This document shows positions 1 through 10,796 of a stretch of DNA of 64,000 bases, in pieces (the stretch's first letter is position 1; the number at the start of each line of letters is the position of its first letter). Made by a program: the position numbers and the translations under genes. Under the pieces are notes generated by a model, which was not told the DNA's origin, made no database searches, and saw nothing but the letters and a program-made list of their open reading frames with translations. This DNA is from Kwoniella dejecticola CBS 10117 (lineage: Eukaryota; Basidiomycota; Tremellomycetes; Tremellales; Cryptococcaceae): assembly GCF_000512565.2 (NCBI RefSeq), contig NC_089304.1:1736001-1800000 (forward strand), written 5' to 3'.

Positions 1-1124
1 ACGATCCATCGATTCAATGTTCCTTCGGCGATGTGTATCCATACTCCCCGGTGAATCTGTTCCAACAAGTGCGTCGTATACACCTCAGGCAATGTTCGGA
101 GATATTCGTCGGAGTCTAAGAGGGAATGGCGTGTCTGGATCAGATGATCATTTGGGAAATGGCGATTATATATCGGAGTCATCGGACCAGAAGAAACGTA
201 GTTGCATATGAATTTGGGACGCGAGGTTGCGGTGAGGTATCGACCGAAAAGTAGCTGTTTGAATAGATGATGTATTGTCGATAACTTCCGTTCCGGGTTG
301 AGCTTCTCCTCTTCCGTTCGTGCTTTTAAGCTAATCTGGAACTGGTCTGCGGGGATAAAGTTGAGTCGGGTGAAATTAGGGTTAAACATATCCCATTCAT
401 AACCCCCAATAGCCCCAGTAGTTATAATTTGGAGATTTGGGAAGAGGAGCGGTGCGAAAGGTGATTTCGCCCAGCCCATCAGAGGGACTAGAAGCGATTC
501 CATCGCTAAGTTGATATCGCTCGTTAGTGCTGGTATTACGCTTTCAGGTAAATTCAGATGATGGAGTATCGCAGCTGGTAATGGACCGGTTTCGCTCTCA
601 CTTTCTCCAAGGATGCAGTTGGTCCTCAGGGAAGTATATGCGATATCGAGCCGCTTGATATGAGTCAGCAAGCGAAGTTTACGCGTCTGGAACTCGGGAC
701 TCGAGATGGTCTGCTGAGAGTCGGAAGGGGTTATAGATGGGACACCGTATAGGAAAAGCGGGAAGTTGGAGACGATGACTCGGGAGTATAAGATTGGTCC
801 GGCGTATTGATGGAAAGTCTGTAGATATCCAGTCATTTCTCAGCGTGATTTGACTGGGAAGGGAACAGTACGATAAAGAGGCTGGACTGATGCAATGGCT
901 AGCAGCACGAGAATTATCATTCCACTCACCTTGTTGACTCTCATGGCGACAGTCAAGTCGTGCTGATGATAATCGTCAATCCTCCCTACTGATCCTCTGA
1001 CGCCCATCGGTCTTCGCAGATACGATATGACCCGTCCCCATACTTCGGATGGCAGCTGCTTTGGCGACGTATCTGGAGCTGCTGATTTTGGAGACGGCTC
1101 CAGACTGTTGATGGACTTCGACAT
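1..1124 (-). CDS. F-box-like family protein, paralog A (3' end beyond the window)
   Basis: Exon 1 is 1124-930 and exon 2 is 818 to the left edge, which stays open throughout. The intron 929-819 starts GTGAGTG and ends CTACAG, phase 0. Exon 1 starts at an ATG and encodes an F-box-like helix (LPSEVWGRVISYLRRP) followed by YHQHDLTVAMRVNK. Exon 2 starts TFHQYAGPILYSRVI. The frame keeps family landmarks: a Phe-x-Leu-Tyr-Gly turn, a PNLQIIT strand, a Cys...GP motif, and LNRWI at the very edge. By analogy with siblings about 100 residues are missing. The role is inferred: such proteins usually act as substrate adaptors of SCF ubiquitin ligases, with the divergent C-terminal region binding the target. 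It lies tail-to-head with the next paralog on the same strand. Confidence 0.75.
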
Positions 1125-1828
1125 GATGTTCTGCCTCTCAGAGGTAGACTACTGTTTAGTTTGCAGTGATTGATCTCGTTAGGATGCCGTAAGGCTGGAC
1201 TAGATAAAGTAACTAGTTGATAAGTGATCAGAGAGACTACTGAATAGATCTATTCGATAAGACACGACGACTTATTGTGTCCTTCGCTAAAAGATTGACC
1301 CGTCGAATGGAGCCAAGCGATGAGTAGGTTGCGTTGACTCCGCTAGTATGTCAAAGCTGTGCAAAGTCCGATCAGTCAGTCAATACTCGTCGGCGCGTTC
1401 GGTTCACTTTCGGACTTGATCCCTTTCCTCCATTCCGCTAGTGCACTTTGCCAGGCACAAACGCACTCGGTGTCTTGGCATCCATAAGTCAGTCAAGCTC
1501 GTTTTGATGCACTTGTCATGATGCTCGCTCTTACCCAAGCTGTCTGAAGAGAAGCAAATCGCTCAGCGCAAGTAAGGGGACAAACGGATAAAGCAAGGAT
1601 GTGACTATCTGAAGAACGTCTTTTAATCTCTAGTCAGACAGGAGGTGGAGTGAAACCATTGACATGATCAGATACATGTCAGACTTGTTCAACGGTGTAC
1701 AACTTCAAGTATAATATACAACAGGTAAAGGCGGGACATAAATCGTCTCATATCGATACAAACACACCCAAGAATCTTGTTGAGAGCGTCCAATGATCCA
1801 TTCATGAATGAGGGAAAGGAATTTGAGC
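1125..1828. other. Intergenic region between paralogs A and B
   Basis: About 700 bases between the start of paralog A and the stop of paralog B. It must hold the promoter of paralog A and the 3' UTR of paralog B. No convincing ORF, repeat or RNA gene was seen. Confidence 0.5.
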
Positions 1829-3432
1829 CTAATCATATCGTATTCCATCCGTACTGACTCGACAAGCTGGGCATGGGCCCGCTTCTTCGTCCACCAGAAT
1901 GATGTCACCTATTCCCGGGATAATATCCAAGAAGGCGCACAGCTGAGACACTTTCAGTTCGTAAGTCCACCAAACATCAAAGCTGAACCAACCCTCCTCC
2001 GCTAGAGTCTCCATTCCATGATCGATCAATTCTATATTACCCAAAACTCCATAAACCTCAATTCTCGTCTTATGTTCCGGCTTGAAACTCTTAGCAACAG
2101 TCGTAAGGGCTTTCGTCTTCTCATCTAGTTCCTGATATTTTTTGAATTCTCCCAGGTTATGCCTGAGCCACAAGAAGAAATCTGCTTTTTGCCTTCGATC
2201 ACTGTACACGATCCATTCATGGGTGTCCAGTACCCATCGGCTTGTTGATCCTTGATATATATACGGCTGGACCCTCCACCTGAAGAACACTTTTGCGTCA
2301 GGCCGAGTGGGTAAGATGAATTTCTCGACGGATCTAGGGTAAATATGTAGCGTTATCGTTTCTGGCTGGGGAAGCTTGATCTTATCGTATCGACCCTCAT
2401 ATCTAGTATAGGCGTACGGGCCTGCCGAATCGTCCATACAAACATGTTTCGGCGTTGCCAATCTGGCCAATTCATAGGAGAATTGTAAACGTTTATTGAT
2501 GGTTGACATTGCGCTAAAAGAATTCTCTCGCCCGTCGATCTTGTGCGTATATCGATCCAGTTTGCTTGGAAGTAGAGTGTATCGTGGCCAATTGACATTA
2601 TTGTTCGGATTGCTGATTCCGTAAAACGGTCTGTCTAAGAACGGCGCTTCGTGTTCGTATTCATACTTGAACGAAGGGTGTGAGGTAGTCAGAATCTGGA
2701 GATTGGCCATGATGACGGGAGTATTCGATTTCATGTATGTTCGTCTCAGTCCTCGGAAGTAGTGGATATATCGGACGGCGGATTGGGAATTGTCAAGATC
2801 CTGTATCATTCTTCTGATCTCCTCGCTATCCTTTTCGTATCTGAATATTTTCGCTTCGAATTTCTTCTTATCTCTCTCGGAGATGGGAAAGCGCAGGTCG
2901 ATTTTGCAGGTGGGAAACGATGTATATATCAGGTCCAAGCGATGGACGAACTGAAGGAGGTCAAGCTTGGTCCAGCGTTTGTACCTTTGAATGGAAGCGA
3001 GACTCTCCTCAGCGGCGCCGTAGAGGAACAGATGGGGTTTATCGGTGACTACTCGAGCGTAGAGTACTGGTGCTGCCAAATAGTAGAATTTCTGTACAAT
3101 GCACAAAACAATATGTCCGTCAGGCTTTGATGAAGATGTCAGGTGAAAAGGGCCAAAAATACTGAGTCGAGATCGATACTACTTACTCGGCATACCCGCA
3201 TTGCATTCACCAAATCTCGCTGGTGATAATCACCCCTCTTCCTCGTTTTCTCTTTGATCGGTCCCACCTTCCTCCTTAGATGTACGAAGACCCTCTGCCA
3301 TATCTCGATCGGTAATTCTGGTAGCTCCCTTCTCTCGTTGAGGTCGTCAGGGCAATATGTGAGCGATTCGCCTTCCTGTTCTAAAGAGTCTACGAGGTTG
3401 ATCGGGTGGAAGTATATATCTTCACCGGACAT
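1829..3432 (-). CDS. F-box-like family protein, paralog B
   Basis: Exon 1 is 3432-3187 (82 codons) and exon 2 is 3091-1829. The intron has GTAAGT and a TACAG acceptor, phase 0, so both exons join in frame. Exon 1 has LPIEIWQRVFVHLRRK, then a charged insert, then YHQRDLVNAMRVCR. Exon 2 opens KFYYLAAPVLYARVV and continues with the PHLFLYG turn. Later landmarks are the Cys...GPY motif and SRWVLDTHEW. The protein ends with an acidic stretch and a CPAC cysteine pair. The product is about 502 residues. It reads like an F-box helix bundle with an insert between helices 1 and 2, followed by a long domain I do not recognise. The CxxC tail also occurs in paralogs C and G, so it is probably functional rather than accidental. 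Confidence 0.8.
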
Positions 3433-4123
3433 AGCATACGGTAGGGTCTTCCCGGACTTGACGAATTCCGCTGCCTGTAGTCACAAATCAGTACCTGGAG
3501 TTCGGCTGACTCGCATAACTGCAAGAAATTTCACGCCGTTGACGAAGTGAGTGATGGTGATGTATCACTCACCCTTTCGACGACAGGCTTCGATACTCCG
3601 GTACCCATGATCAACCGTTCTCAACCCAATGTCGTGCGTATCGTATATTATGATAGAGTTGCGTTTCGTGCTCTTCGTGCTGTTCAAGTTGCACTTATAG
3701 ATGGCTTGTTGAGCTTGAGCACGATCATAATGCTGATTATGACGGACTCGGTAATATCATCCTCACATGATATATGCTGACTGGATGCTTTCGTGAGGAA
3801 CGTTGAGGCTGTGCGTTATTCCTTTGATTTGTGTTTCATTCTCATCTTCCCCATTAGCGCTCGGACCTGACTCACCATAAAAGCTGATAACTCTACTTTG
3901 TTACGTCATCCTTCAAACTCAATTCACTTCACGCGATAATCAATCAGACGCTCGGACCGGACATGCAGCTATGCACAGCTTTCCATCAATCAATCAATTG
4001 AAGGACTCATGAGCAGCCTTCTAGCTTCTGACTCCCCTCTTACCTCAATATCGCTCAGTCTCAAGAACTTCTGAGATATGTGACCTGCTGCCCTACCGGA
4101 GATCACGGCTGCAATACTTGAAT
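3433..4123. other. Divergent promoter region of paralogs B and C
   Basis: About 690 bases separate the starts of two divergent F-box-like genes, so it should carry both promoters. It contains a short CAAT-rich run near 3985-4000. No ORF here resembles the neighbours. Confidence 0.45.
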
Positions 4124-5781
4124 ATGGGAGCTAGCGATTCTAGGCCGGTCATTAAGAAAAGAGAGGAGGAAACCCGTCGAGTGAGCTTCCCTACGAAGCT
4201 CACCATGCTACTTCGGATTGGCTTAGGGATGCTTACGAACTGTTTCCTCAGCTGAAGCTGCTGCTCGCTGTGGCACGGGGAAGGCAATATTTCCCATCTA
4301 TCCCGCAAGATGATATACTGCAATTTCCCATTAAACCTCATTTTCCGCTTATCACGCCCTCGGGACCGGAATTCCAGGTGACTGTCGCTCCATCTCGAAC
4401 GGTCCCAACTCTATTGAGAGAGATCTGGGAGAAGATCGTCTGGAATTTACGAAGAGAGATGGGTCCGAGAGCGATGGGGAATGACGCAAAGCAGTTCCAT
4501 CAACATGATTTGACTGTTGCAATGAGGGTGAACAAGGTGAGTCCGAATCATTGTACAGAAGGACCGAAACAAATTCTGGGTCTATCATTAAAGATGTCCA
4601 TTGACTTATCAAACAATCAGATGTTCTATTCCATCGCAGCCCCGATCTTATACGTTAGAATAATCACTCTTAATCCCAAATTACTCTTTTCGCATACTTT
4701 CTCCCAACCAATCTCGCCAGACCGACATTCGAAATTGGAGTTGTTCCAATACACCCAAAGGCTGGACATAGGATATGTCCCTGAACATTGCCTGAGTGAA
4801 TCAGAACTCGATCCACCAATAAGTAAGATAGACAGGCCGATGCTGTCTCGAGCCGGGCTATTCCCAGTCAAGAGTCGGTGGCCGGGTATCACGCTTTTGC
4901 GAGACATGGACCTGGCCTATCAATCTGAGCAATCGCTCGAGACCATACGCCGGAAGATCTCGACATTTAGTCCGAAGAGTTATGGGCTGGATCAAATAGG
5001 GTTGTTCAGTAATTTGAAAACTCTGACGGTTGGTGCTTTTGGGAAATCACAACACTCAAGATGGGACGCAGGGTACAATTTCTTCTCGAGCAATTTCGAG
5101 AGGTACAAACCTTCTCACGATTTTTGGAGTGTCTTCGCGCACAAGCGGGAAAACGACGAAAACTTAGACCTTGCCCCTCGACGTAGATTCGGATACGAGA
5201 TCACCTCACCTCTCAATACACCGAACCTCCAACATATCTGCGTTGACAACTTTACAGGTCCATACTCAATCTTCAAGACCGACAACAAGAATTTGAAGAG
5301 CTATACGATACATATAACGAAATCGATTGTGGATACAGGATGCAAGTCGATACCTATCATACCTGGAATCAAGAACCGGTGGATTATCGAGCCTGAAGCG
5401 TGGGAGCGAAGGAAAGATACGGGTAAGAAAGACTGGATCGTAGATAGAGGAAGCACGTATCAATGGCTCTTCGGCAAGGTATATGAACTTGATCCTCTGG
5501 ATTTTGAGTGTCCGGGAACGGAGTTAGTCATATACGGAGCGTTGAATGAACAGATACTGGATGAAGAGTACAAGTATTTATCGGGGTGGTTGGTAAATGA
5601 GTGGGACATGGCGTGGGATTGGGAAAGGAAAAAAAAGGAGATGGATAGATTCGTAGGCGTGGAAGAAAAGGGAATAAAGGAAGTAAGGCTGGAAGACGAA
5701 ATACAGGGGCAGTGCGACGCATGTGGAGCTCGTTTCGGGGGCGAGATGCAAAGAGTTCCGTACATTTTTGAGGATTCTTGA
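4124..5781 (+). CDS. F-box-like family protein, paralog C
   Basis: Proposed exons are 4124-4180, 4252-4536 and 4621-5781. The long open frame has no ATG before the F-box, so an upstream exon is needed. An ATG at 4124 runs 19 codons to a GTGAGC donor, and a CTCAG acceptor at 4251 restores the frame. The second intron (GTGAGT..CAATCAG, 84 nt) sits at the family-wide position after MRVNK. Landmarks are LLREIWEKIVWNLRRE, FHQHDLTVAMRVNK, MFYSIAAPILYVRII, a Cys...GPY motif and KNRWIIEPEAW. A C-terminal CDACG pair follows an acidic EDE stretch. The product is about 500 residues. The first exon is the least certain part. Function as an SCF adaptor is inferred from the F-box-like helices only. Confidence 0.75.
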
Positions 5782-6117
5782 GGTATACAATTCTCATGAC
5801 GATGGCTCAACGATGTATCGATCATTATGCTTCATTCGGATTATACATTGACGAAAGCTGTAGGTTGCTCGTGCGGATCGCTTAGTAGCTTAGTCAGGAA
5901 CCGTACAACGCATGAATGACTGTTCTCTGCCCCCTGAAACATCAACCCTTCCCTCTTCCTCTTTGTGCAAGGTGCCCCCGTTCAGTCCTTCGACCCCGTT
6001 GCGCATACTCTGACACGTCAAGTGAAATCAGCATTACCCTACAGTCTTATCCGCATAGTCTGCTTCGACTCACCTATATACATCTAGCAGTCTCCTCTGC
6101 ATTTGCATTTGAAGTAT
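5782..6117. other. Intergenic region upstream of the TIR element
   Basis: 3' flank of paralog C, about 335 bases. Pyrimidine-rich stretches give short open frames without family resemblance. Nothing else was recognised. Confidence 0.4.
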
Positions 6118-6119
6118 TA

Positions 6120-6161
6120 TTGTATGCTGCGAAAAGTTTGGCACGAAACGCGTTTTTACAC
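6120..6161 (+). repeat. Left terminal inverted repeat
   Basis: 42 bases beginning TTGTATGCTGCG. They match the reverse complement of 6546-6587 at 41 of 42 positions, with C versus A at the eighth base. Similarity fades quickly inside the element. Confidence 0.85.
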
Positions 6162-6545
6162 CTTAGATGTGTGTTTTGAATGGCTTCTATAGCAAGAATT
6201 ATGTATGGTAGTCGCTTCATTTTTCCGCTGGGACACACTCTCCCGACTACTAACAACATCATCCATGGGCTTATAGCGAGGTCGTAAAGTGGGTAGAAGC
6301 TGTATATGTTCTGAAAGGTGAAGTTGTGTCTGCCACAGAAGCTATGGTGGTGAAAATTTAAGGTTTGTATGGGGTCGTATTTTTGGCAACAAAGATGCCC
6401 GTCTAGGCGTCTGCCGTTGGATCAGCATGCCAGATTGATGAAATTTACTGTGGGCTGCACCCCTCAAGAACCCCAAGGGCCAAAAAAATATGCACCTGTC
6501 ATACCAAAGTGTTGATCTAACGGTGCTAAAAAGGCGCCATTTACA

Positions 6546-6587
6546 GTGTAAAAACGCGTTTCGTGCCAAACTTTTCGCATCATACAA
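6546..6587 (-). repeat. Right terminal inverted repeat
   Basis: The inverted partner of 6120-6161. It reads inward to outward and ends CATACAA, followed by TA. Confidence 0.85.
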
Positions 6588-6609
6588 TACTCAGCCGTCA
6601 TACTCCAAC

Positions 6610-8255
6610 ATGCTCGGAGCAGAAGTCAACATAAACGCCGTCGACTTACCGGACGACCTGTGGTTAGCGATATTCACCTTTTTGCTTCGTCCCGCTCCGA
6701 AAGCAGGTTCGATATGTGGACGCGAGGGGTTTCATCAACAAGACTTGACAGCTGTGATGAGGGTCAGCGTGGTAAGTCTTTCCTCATGGCGGTTCCTCTT
6801 CTTTGTACCCACTTTCGTCGAGCCCACTGTATGTCCGCAAATTGTGAGGTGGGGTATTGATCTGGATCAATACTGTCTGTCATAGCGTTTTTTCGAACTA
6901 GCAGGATCTCTCTTCTACGCCCAGCCAATCATCGATAATCCTCAATCGCTCTTCCACGGATGACACCAAATGAGGATCAACAGCCTCCGAATGCTACGTT
7001 CGCGATCAAATCACTGCGACATGTTCGATCCCTTACTTTCACGCACAGAGATACTGCTACGGATCTCCAAACGAGATTGTACAGCGACGATACCGGAATT
7101 GAGACGGGCCAGCACCCTATGCAATGGGTGGAAGACAACGCTGTGACAATCGAGAATGACGAAGAAGCTTGCGCAGAGGTCGCTCGAAATTTGGACCGAC
7201 CAGAAGTGCAGAGTCTTTTGACAGGGATCTGAGGAGCGGGTATCGAGCGATTAAGGATTGGTGCGTATGATGGAGGATGGTGGACGTACGCATACTGCTT
7301 ACTTGGATCTACGTTGACCTTTCGTGCACTTCGAGGTCAAAAGGGTAAGGGTGCTAACGTCAAGATCAAGACGGGAGTCAATCCAGTGTTTCTTGGTGAA
7401 TCGCTGTTAAGGATTTTTAGGCCGAAGAGCACTGAGCAGTACGAGATGGCTGGTCCGATGTCGATCAACGATCGCAAGTATCTTCAGGGACCGCACGAGA
7501 AAGAAAACGATGAGGAGAACAAGGATGAGAGGGGGACATTCGATGATGGCAATGAGAGGAATGGGGAAGGTGACGACAAGAAGAAGGCAGAGACGTGCGC
7601 GAATGGAATCCTGGAGAATACCGATACTTTCATCACTCATTGGAAGATCGACTATGATCTTCAGATCGAGTATGACCATCTCATCATCCCAATCGTTGTA
7701 CCGGGAAAGCGGAATGAATGGTATATCCAGCCGACACACACTCCGAAATCAGAGGCGTACACGTACGAGAAGACTCAATATGAGATCATCGGTATGATCT
7801 TAGAAGGCATCGCAGATTTTTGATCTAGACGTCTGGAATCTCGATTTCACTCCACCGAAACTTTCTTCAGCAGCCGGAATGATGATGTCTGGACGACACT
7901 TGTAATATTCGACATGTCCGACCTCCTTCCTGACTCTCACATTCATCTTACCCAGAGCCAGCTGCTAGAGCTTCCCATAGAGCTGGATTGATCGCGGGGT
8001 ACTGCTGAAGATACAGGAGTGCCTGACTACCCCACACGGCTGAGGGGTGCAAGTCCATCAGCCAATAATGTGGGCCAGGGGACTTATGGTAGTGATCAGT
8101 ATGTGAGGCGCTTTGGACATCTGGGTCTGCTAGAGTTAACCTCAGAAGGTATAAAGCTTGTGGATATCGAATGTCCGGTATCGAGACTCAGGGTGATTTT
8201 TAGATCCTCGAATAGACACCGTCTTTCTCCGGGCAGATACGGTACTTTACTGTAA
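6610..8255 (+). pseudogene. Degraded F-box-like family copy, paralog D
   Basis: Exon 1 is 6610-6771, with VDLPDDLWLAIFTFLLRP and FHQQDLTAVMRVSV, followed by a GTAAGT donor. Exon 2 starts after CATAG at 6886 (RFFELAGSLFYAQPIIDN), closely matching paralog E. The frame stops at a TGA at 6961, and similarity resumes from 6960 in another frame. That second frame stays colinear with paralog E to about 8250 (LRHVRSLTFTHR, ERLRIGAYDGGWW, AGPMSIN, KRNEWYIQP, FGHLGLLEL). It is cut by in-frame TGAs at 7230, 7821 and 7989. With one frameshift and three stops over 1.3 kb this copy can hardly make a full protein. A truncated product of about 79 residues carrying the F-box-like helices remains possible. Confidence 0.8.
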
Positions 8256-8867
8256 ATCAGTCGAAGTTTTTAGGTACCCTTTCTCTCTTCCACTTGTAAT
8301 GACTGAAATCGTTGCATTCGGCACACGCGGGGCAACTAGACTTCTGTGTATCGCCAAAATCCTCAGAGCAGTGATGTATTGTAAGCGGTAGATCTGTTGG
8401 ACCGTCAGCAGAGTTGCGAATAAACATCCTCATACAGCTGAACTTACAATCCTCAACTCATGTCCACGGTGCCGGCAGTCACGGGCTCCGTTTCTGGTAG
8501 TGCTGTCACTATCGAGGAGCTTACAGACTCACAGATGTGTTTTGGCAGACGTGTGAATGTGAATCGCTCACCACTTGCACGAGTACTCAGTGAAACACAC
8601 TAGTGGCCAAGGGATTCAGGGCTCACGGGTTTCAGCTTGGTTCGCATGGTATGTACTAGGGCTAAGATTATCACCGATACCTCGAATATCCTCAAAACCT
8701 GTTATCCTTCTGTTTTCGTCTTGAAGTCACTTCCCCGAATTCGACTGCGCGTTTGCTGGAGAGCTCGGAAAACACATACTGTACTGGGTGTTGGACAGGT
8801 CTTTTGCGAGGAATCTGGTCTTTCTCAAGGAACCGGACGAAAGACACGATCCAAACCCAACCACACC
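8256..8867. other. Intergenic region between paralogs D and E
   Basis: About 610 bases. An open frame from 8646 leads into paralog E and could add 74 N-terminal residues. I prefer the later ATG at 8868 because of its good context (CCACACCATGG) and because sibling proteins start shortly before the F-box. Confidence 0.4.
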
Positions 8868-10303
8868 ATGGTCGACCTCCCCGACGACATCTGGCTCGTC
8901 ATTTTGACTTGCTTGCAAAGACCAGTACCCAAGATTGGTCAAGGATGCGATCGAAGAGCCTACCATCAGCATGGTTTGACAACGATGATGCGGGTGAACA
9001 AGGTGCGTTGCCGTCGGACACGAGCGGCCTCGAATGCCTGCGAATGAGCATATACATATGGGGTTGCGATTTTAACAGTGATGTGTGAACGTAATAGCGC
9101 TTCTTCGATCTTGCTGGCAAGCTTTTATATCAAAACCCCATCATCGATGATCCAGCAGCATGCTTTGAAGGGGTTTCATCCATGAGAGGCATGAAGATCC
9201 GCCTGTTGAAACATGTTCGAACGATCGATGTTACCCATCGACAAAGTCTACTCGGACCTGGAACAGACGATGTCCTGTATGAGAAGCTGGATGAGGCTGG
9301 TCAGCGGCGATGGGACGATAATTTCCATCAGAAGAGCAGAAGGGATCTCGATAGTTGCGATAGGGCTCATACGATTCTCAACGATCCATTGACGTTCGGT
9401 CGGCTGGAGAGTGTGTGGCAAGATGGTGTTGAATGTCTGAGGATAGGGGGGTATGATGCTGGGTGGTGGATGACGAGTATGCGTCAACTGCATCATGCAA
9501 GAAGGATTAGTACAAACCACTTCTCGGGAACGGAGTATTTGGCTTCGGGGCTTCAGACGATGCTGTCTAATCAGCTGGAGAATACTCAGGACGTGGAAGA
9601 ATTCGGATCAACGCTGATTCGTTTATGCCGACCACGAGTGATTGAACAGTTCGTCGGCTGGGGCCCGATGTCGATCAACAATTGTCTGGAAAACCAAGAT
9701 GGCCTAGGCCTGTTGGACGATACGCAGACGATCATCAACCACATAACGTTCACGTCAAATCGAGAATTTGGTTCGCCCAGGATAGCGAAAGTGATACATG
9801 GCAAAAACAACAAATGGTACATCTCCTTGAATCCTATACACGAGTGGTTGACTCGAGATGACGAATACGTGTACGGTGGTCAAGATTTGTACGACGAGAA
9901 TCGGGGAAGGATGGGTCTGATTGATCTGGTCTTAGATGCGATTATGTGTAATAGGACTAAGCCTCGACTAAAAAGGACGAGCGACTCGGACTCGGGTGAA
10001 AATGATAATGATGCTTGGACGACACTTGAGGTATACGACCTGCGGAAATTGTTTCGTCAAGTTGAGAAGGAGGAGAAGGAAGACTTGATTATCTTTCTAA
10101 AGCAATTGGGCGGAGTCAATTGGGCGGATTACTTTCCTGCTCGTCTGACAGCGGAAGTCAGTCGTGGCGACGATCATCAAGCTGTGGAAGACAGATTCGG
10201 ATATTGGGGAATGATGGAGCTGGATCACAATGGAGATTTGCGATTTGTAGATATCAAGCACGAGGCATATAAGCTGAAGGTGACTTTCCATGATACGGTC
10301 TGA
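8868..10303 (+). CDS. F-box-like family protein, paralog E
   Basis: Exons 8868-9002 and 9098-10303 are joined by a GTGCGT..AATAG intron at the conserved phase-0 site after MRVNK, giving about 446 residues. The F-box-like start is VDLPDDIWLVILTCLQRP and YHQHGLTTMMRVNK. Exon 2 opens RFFDLAGKLLYQNPIIDD, then LLKHVRTIDVTHRQ, CLRIGGYDAGWW, GWGPMSINN and NNKWYISLNP. The C-terminal end (GYWGMMELDHNGDLRFVDI) lacks the CxxC pair seen in paralogs B, C and G. This marks a separate subfamily shared with the degraded copy D. No domain beyond the F-box-like helices is recognised. An SCF adaptor role is inferred. Confidence 0.8.
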
Positions 10304-10796
10304 CTGAGGACTGATGACAAGCCATGCATGTAGAAGCTCGCTCGATAGTGCTACCATTGTCCGGCATACCTTTCCGAAGGCTTGATCATGTATCACGCGC
10401 AGAGCCTTCTCGAAGAAGAAGTGTCAAGTGCATCCAAATCTGAAGCTCATTTCTAGCTGATGCTGACACCGCAGACGGGTTTGACGGGTTGAAGCTCGTT
10501 TATCTGAGTTACCTGCTCGTATGGTGGACTTCTGATTTTACGGGAGTGCCGTCCCGCGCGTGTGTTGTGGTAGTCGGATTTGGACGGTGTCAACGCCGAG
10601 TTAGACGGAACTAAATTATGTGATTGTATGGTACTGCACATTTTTAACGGGCATATATGACTGGTCTGATTCCGGTGACAGTGACAGACAGCGTCATTTC
10701 ACTTGATTTGGCTGTTTTGATAGTTGATTTTTTGATATCTTATTCAAAGACTCTGTCCTTCTCCTACTATTCTTACACCTCCGGACCAGCTTCAAC
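10304..10796. other. Intergenic region upstream of KGD2
   Basis: About 490 bases holding the 3' UTR of paralog E and the KGD2 promoter. The last 100 bases are T/C-rich, as is common before fungal start codons. No gene seen. Confidence 0.45.

Larger units (their letters stand above)
6118..6589. mobile_element. Small TIR element (MITE-like) with TA flanks
   Basis: A 42-base sequence starting TTGTATGCTGCG at 6120 is repeated in inverted orientation ending at 6587, with one mismatch over 42 positions. A TA dinucleotide flanks each end (6118-6119 and 6588-6589), as expected for a TA target-site duplication. The 468-bp body has no ORF that looks like a transposase. It therefore looks like a non-autonomous element. 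TA targets are typical of the Tc1/mariner and related superfamilies, but the long repeats do not allow assignment. It ends about 20 bases before the start codon of the degraded F-box copy. The TA duplication is only two bases, so it alone proves little. The inverted repeat is unmistakable. Confidence 0.75.

Noticed and set aside
5916..6262. Short frames on both strands around the left TIR
   Set aside because: They run across the element border and have no family resemblance.
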